A stretch of 64,000 bases of DNA from Lepidurus packardi (taxonomy: Eukaryota > Arthropoda > Branchiopoda > Notostraca > Triopsidae). Each line of letters begins with the position of its first letter. Positions within the stretch are counted from its first letter, which is position 1. The position numbers and the translations under genes are program-made. The stretch lies in contig JAKZAN010000005.1 of NCBI GenBank assembly GCA_023053545.1, positions 5,084,001 to 5,148,000 on the forward strand, written 5' to 3'. Below are positions 59,835-64,000 of this stretch, in pieces. Under the pieces are notes generated by a model. The model ran no database searches. It was not told the origin of the DNA and worked only from the letters and a program-made list of their open reading frames with translations.

Positions 59835-61471
59835 CTAACTTAACTGGATATTGACTGCTTCAAGAGCTTCGATGACCCAAGTCGGGTAATCCTTATTTGG
59901 ATACATCTTGAGCATGAAATCTTTCACAAATTCAGGAAATTTGTCATCCAAAATGCTCCGACGAATGTTCCTCATAAGGCGTAACTATAAAAAAAACAAG
60001 TAATTAACTAGAACCGCTGAAGTGGTCTACTTTACTTGGTACGAGATATTATGAATGGATATTAGGTTACAGGCGACTGTTTCTATAGTCGCGATACTTT
60101 GAAGGTACGCTCTTGTATAGCCTTTACAAGTAGAACAATCACAATTCACGTCAATAGGTTGAAAATCGGTGGCGTAAGTTTTCTGTCGAAGATTTAATTG
60201 CCCGTGGTCGACTAGCGCGCACCCAAATCTCTATTAGAAAAAGAGACGACAAACGAGATAGAAAATCGCTCAACTACTTTTTCGTATTGAGGCGAAGAAA
60301 AATAAATAAAAACGATACGCAAAAAGAGTGAGTCAAGAGCTTACAGCTGTTCTTGTAGGGAAGACGCAGTCAAACATATCCGCCCCTAAAGCAGAACAAA
60401 CCACTAAATCGACAGCAAATCCGACTCCCATAACGTATCTGGGTTTATCTTGGGGCAATAAATCGGTCGATAAATGAACCATTCTCCAAAACTGGTCTTT
60501 TCCTTCTCCTCCACTGCATTTCGAACACCAGAATTAACCATCTAAATAAAATATAAACTATAAGCCACAAGCTTCGCACCTTAGTCCACCAATGGCAAAA
60601 CCCGAAACGTCTCGTTTCGTTAATTGCTCCACACTTTGTCTCCGGAGATGAGGATCCAGGCCTCCTTGAACAATAGGAAACAGGTTTTGCTTTTCAGGGT
60701 ACTTGTGCGCTTTTAAGCAGCGGTCTAGCCATCGCGTAGTTCTAAGGTGGGAGATGTAAAAGTTGAATGTAACGCAAAAACGAATTTTCGACTGAATTTT
60801 TAACCGATTCATTGCTTCTTCTACTCGAGGACCCGAAATTGTCGAGCTGACTACGTCGTCAAGTTGCATAATGATATCAGCCCCAATGCTGTTTTGGATC
60901 TCAATTGACCGTTCAGGGGTTAACATGCACTCTTTTCCATCGTACGGGGATTTAAACTTGACGCCTTCTTCCGTAATTTCGGCTAGTTCAAGCAAAGAAA
61001 CCATCTGGAAACCACCCGAGTCGGTTAAGAGCGACTTAGGCCATTTCATGAAGTTATGGAGTCCGTTAAAATTATCGAAAAGCTCGGGGCCCTTCAAAAT
61101 ATGATAAAGTAGCAATTCAAATCAGGATTGTTCCAAAAGCCTACTGGTCTCATGCCAAGGTGATAAGTGTTTCCTAGCATGATCTGACAATTAAGCTCTT
61201 CGAGCTGTTCAGGGAGAACTCCTTTCATAGTACCCTAGATTTATTATTACACAAAATAATTAGCTGTGAATAGCAGGAGTTTCACTTTTACTTGAGTTCC
61301 GACTGGCATGAAAACTGGAGTTTCGACGATTGAATGAGGCAGGGTCATTAGGGCAGTTCTCGCTTTAGTAACGTTGCATTTAGCTAGTATATCGAACTGT
61401 AAGGCTTTTGTAGCAGGGTTTTCGCCTAGCATTTTTAACGGGTTTAATTTCCTGAATGAAGTATTCGCCAT
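59835..61471 (-). CDS. QTRT1: Queuine tRNA-ribosyltransferase catalytic subunit 1
   Basis: Exchanges guanine-34 for queuine in tRNAs with GUN anticodons (Tyr, His, Asn, Asp), with partner QTRT2 at the outer mitochondrial membrane (family knowledge). Exons in transcript order: 61471-61292, 61234-61145, 61091-60805, 60741-60580, 60513-60345, 60230-60036, 59984-59835, giving 410 residues (human 403). Visible are the start of the TIM barrel ([11 protein letters not shown]), [28 protein letters not shown] with its catalytic Asp, [20 protein letters not shown], the GGLSGG substrate loop, and the nucleophile Asp in [13 protein letters not shown]. Zinc ligands are CDCSTC with a later His in ISIHN. 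The intron after 60805 uses an atypical donor GTTAAA but keeps phase. No oddities in catalytic residues. Confidence 0.96.
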
Positions 61472-62455
61472 GTAGTGCCGGCAAGCAGCAATATAAACAT
61501 AAACCTAAGACATAACAATGTAGATTGGGTAACGTGCGCATAGGAGGCGAGAGCGAACGGCTTGGCCCTCTTTAGTGTATAGCGATTGGAGAATGATGAA
61601 CTTTTGAAAAACGAAATTTTTATTTGGCGACTCCAATTAATTTTACTAGCGAAAGGATTTTACCCGGTTATCATTCCATGCCATTCTACAGTACAATGTT
61701 CTTCGAATTATAGAATTCCTAAACAGAATGCTTAGAGGGCAATTAAAAAATCACCCACTGCAAACTGAAATTTCTCGCGTTTCATGAAAGAGGGAAGGAA
61801 GGTCAAGGAGGGAAGGAGGTCAAGAAATCATATGCTGCTTGACTCATAGGTATTATTACGAATCACAAGATGCTTACTCCTTACAAAAAATCCGGCATTT
61901 TCTTATCCCTTTCACTAATAATGACCCTTTATCGTGGTGAAAGGCCATACGTTCTAATCTTTTCTCCTTTTTCTACAGTGGTGTGGACAAAATAACGATT
62001 TTCCAAATAGGGCTTGTTTGTTAAATCAGTTACGACTTCTTCATCAAATTTCTGGATTATGTCTACATATATTTCTGTTCTATTAAAATTATCGCTGAGC
62101 TAGGTCGTAGCTAAACCCATTTGGAATTCTCGATAAAAACGAAGTTTCAGAAGATTGCTAATCTCGTATTCTTCTTCACATTCTCGGATTTCGAACTTTA
62201 ACCCCATTTTTACTTTCGCTTATTAAACCTGGAGGCGAAAGTCTTCAAGGCAACCAATGAAGTCATCTTCCCTGCAAATTTCATTTCACACTTCTACTTT
62301 CCTATCGCCGTTCACTATTTACTCACTCTGCCAACACGAACACTCATTTGTGAGTGTTAGATTAGAAAATAAACAATTCGAGAAAAAAACACCCTAACTG
62401 GCTTACATAGCCATTTTCAATCTATTTTTGCTTATATATCGTGTAAATCAAAGCT
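61472..62455. promoter_or_regulatory. Divergent intergenic region, QTRT1 / flower
   Basis: 984 bases between start codons on opposite strands. It contains an interrupted minus-strand frame at 61929-62207 (separate entry) and a short basic frame MKFAGKMTSLVALKTFASRF near 62266, also on the minus strand. Otherwise nothing recognised. Confidence 0.4.
61929..62207 (-). pseudogene. Interrupted 93-codon frame, possible pseudogene
   Basis: From ATG at 62205-62207 the minus strand reads MGLKFEIRECEEEYEISNLL, then a TAG at codon 36 (62100-62102), then continues in the same frame as LSDNFNRTEIYVDII ... VEKGEKIRTYGLSPR to TAA. Open sequence on both sides of a single stop suggests a recently broken small gene, an assembly error or an unusual decoding event. 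I recognise no family. Confidence 0.3.
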
Positions 62456-63194
62456 ATGGCTGATGTTCCAATCCCGAACAACACAAACAAGCCAGCAGAT
62501 GATCTCCCTTGGTGGTTTAAGTATGCGGGGAGAAGTATGGGGATTGCTGGAGGATTTGGTAATTTATCTATTTTAATTACTCATTTAATGTACTTTAAAT
62601 TACTGTTATTTTTTTCAGTGGCAATGATCCTGGGTGTGTGGACATGCGTAACAATATATCCGTTATGTATTGTCGCTGGGATCTGGCAAATGTAAATAAT
62701 GATTCTGATGACTTCAAGAAAGAAAAATATTGACTTTCTTGATTGTAGTCTTGCAGGATTCACGTTGGTATTAATTGAAGCTCCCTGTTGCTGCGTATTC
62801 ATAGACTTTGTGCAAAACGTATCAAATTTTATGGAAAAGCGCCCATTATGGAATAAAGCTGCTTTCTATATCATGTAACATTATAAATACTTTTCTTCAT
62901 TATGGAATTTTTAACTGTTAATATTTCTTTCCTATTTCAGACTTTCGCTGCCAGGAATTATTCTGTGTCCAGGACTCAGTACAATATTCGGTAGTGCAAT
63001 GATTTTCGCTACCGGTGTCATTTATGGTCTCATGACATTAGGAAGAAAGTATGCGAAATACCATAATTCTTATGTACAAAATTGTAAACTTTCTTCAAAC
63101 TATTTAAAGGGCCAGTCGTACGGAAATGCTTTCCCGAGCTGCTCAGCCAGATCCAATGGTCAACGTACTTGTCAGCAATATGGAACAACCCTAA
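62456..63194 (+). CDS. fwe: Calcium channel flower / CACFD1 homolog
   Basis: Four-pass synaptic-vesicle and plasma-membrane protein linked to calcium-dependent endocytosis and cell competition (family knowledge). Exons: 62456-62558, 62619-62691, 62749-62874, 62941-63048, 63110-63194, giving 164 residues. The N terminus has DDLPWWFKYAGRSMGIAGGF. Transmembrane segments can be seen at about residues 30-60, 63-80 and 105-130, with the family-typical IEAPCCCVFIDFV and FATGVIYGLMTLG. The last intron (63049-63109) was chosen because splicing yields ASRTEMLSRAAQPDPMVNVL, closer in style to flower tails than the unspliced read-through, which is also open to 63208. The exon 3 acceptor at 62749 rather than one at 62757 gives the correct frame (ILAGFTLVLIEAP). 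Confidence 0.93.
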
Positions 63195-63783
63195 ATAACA
63201 TTCCTTAATAGCTTAGCTAAGTGTCTCATTGGTAGTTAACTTATCGGTTTAACTGTTAAAACTCTGTAATGATATTAATGTGCGTACATGGTAAACGTAT
63301 GTGTCAAACTAGGAAATAAATTGTAAATATGTTGCAAAATGCCGAACTTAAAAAGGTTTGCCTGTCGTTGACACACCTTTACTTTAATTCATTCATTAAT
63401 CACCCTTTGGACCACTCGGTCCCGTCGAAGTATACGAGTAAGGAAATAGTAAAGGAAGACACGAGAAAGAAAGAAAGTTAAATATGGCCTAACCTTACGC
63501 ATGAAGTCGGTTGTTTGTATTTTGCTATGGTTATAGTTAATTAATTAGATAAAGGTATTAACCATGAGTGTTCAAACTTTTGATAAACTTACTAACTATA
63601 GTTCTGAAAACGGAAGTATACAGAGTAGTAGACTTTAAATTACTAAATACGTATACCGTACATGAGAATCCATGCGAGTCATCGTTTTTAAGAGTAGGCA
63701 ACGTGGAAGTTCCATTTTAATAATGGCGTCTTATTTTTTCTTTGTTGTGTTTGTGTCAACCCATAGGTCCGTGAAAAAGCGCC
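63195..63783. other. flower 3' flank and upstream of next gene
   Basis: 589 bases, AT-rich, with AATAAA at about 63314-63319 as a plausible polyadenylation signal for flower. A splice acceptor (CCCATAG) at 63761-63767 precedes the next start codon and implies an untranslated exon upstream. Confidence 0.45.
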
Positions 63784-63907
63784 ATGTATAAACTTAAGAG
63801 CAGCAATTCTTTAACAATCAAACTTCCAACTGATAAAGAAAGACAGGAAGATCTGTCTCGGGCCTCCAAAGATGACGCAGCCTTTCACTACCTTCCAGAG
63901 TATCGAG
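63784..63907 (+). CDS. First coding exon of an unidentified gene (continues past the window)
   Basis: ATG followed by 41 codons, MYKLKSSNSLTIKLPTDKER ... DAAFHYLPEYR, then a donor GTAAAA in phase 1. The peptide is charged and has no motif that I recognise. An acceptor site 16 bases upstream of the ATG suggests this is the second exon of the transcript. The remainder to 64000 is intron. Confidence 0.5.
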
Positions 63908-64000
63908 GTAAAAACAAAACATAAACACATGCCGATAAATAGCAAAAATGCTCCAAGTGACATTAAAGAATGCTCTTTTCTTCGAATTTTATAATATGCC

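Overview
This is a eukaryotic nuclear window of the arthropod type. The evidence is spliced genes with mostly 45-80 bp GT-AG introns, a dpr-family neuronal immunoglobulin gene, a (TTAGG)n-type telomere-like patch, and a cluster of identical tRNA-Phe genes. Compact introns, an apparent selenoprotein and a retained BRCA2 would suit a crustacean or another non-insect arthropod, but the species cannot be fixed from this window. All exon models were read by eye from frame, splice signals and family resemblance.

Region by region. 1-6423: 3' part of HERC2 (+). 6641-9621: six identical tRNA-Phe(GAA) genes plus a decayed tRNA tail, in a duplicated non-coding stretch with a TTAGG-type patch. 10033-11277: UCHL5 (+), tail to tail with HS2ST1 (-, 11322-12747). 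13325-14072: RPS18 (+). 14847-17182: GCLC (-). 17858-18841: SLC25A51-type mitochondrial NAD+ carrier (-). 20129-21359: SPRTN (+). 22070-22607: a small MIEN1/SelW-like gene (+) with an in-frame TGA in a CxxU motif and a CAAX end. 23830-42767: a dpr gene (-) whose signal-peptide exon lies 15.5 kb from the rest. 45122-49453: XAB2 (+). 50229-54499: TTC39-type TPR gene (+) with two apparent first exons. 54893-58667: BRCA2 (-). 58924-59671: CIA30-domain protein (+). 59835-61471: QTRT1 (-). 62456-63194: flower/CACFD1 (+). 63784-63907: first coding exon of an unidentified gene (+) that leaves the window.

The genes are not one pathway. Several share themes: ubiquitin and proteasome work (HERC2, UCHL5), genome maintenance (SPRTN, BRCA2, XAB2, HERC2), redox metabolism (GCLC, the Sec protein, the NAD+ carrier) and tRNA biology (tRNA-Phe array, QTRT1). 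This clustering is probably ordinary gene density. Neighbours alternate in strand, giving short divergent promoters (BRCA2/CIA30, 256 bp) and close convergent ends (UCHL5/HS2ST1, 44 bp).

The most interesting item is the MIEN1-like gene. Its exons join into a complete 96-residue protein only if TGA at 22177-22179 is read as selenocysteine. No convincing SECIS element was found by eye downstream, so this remains a strong but unproven call.
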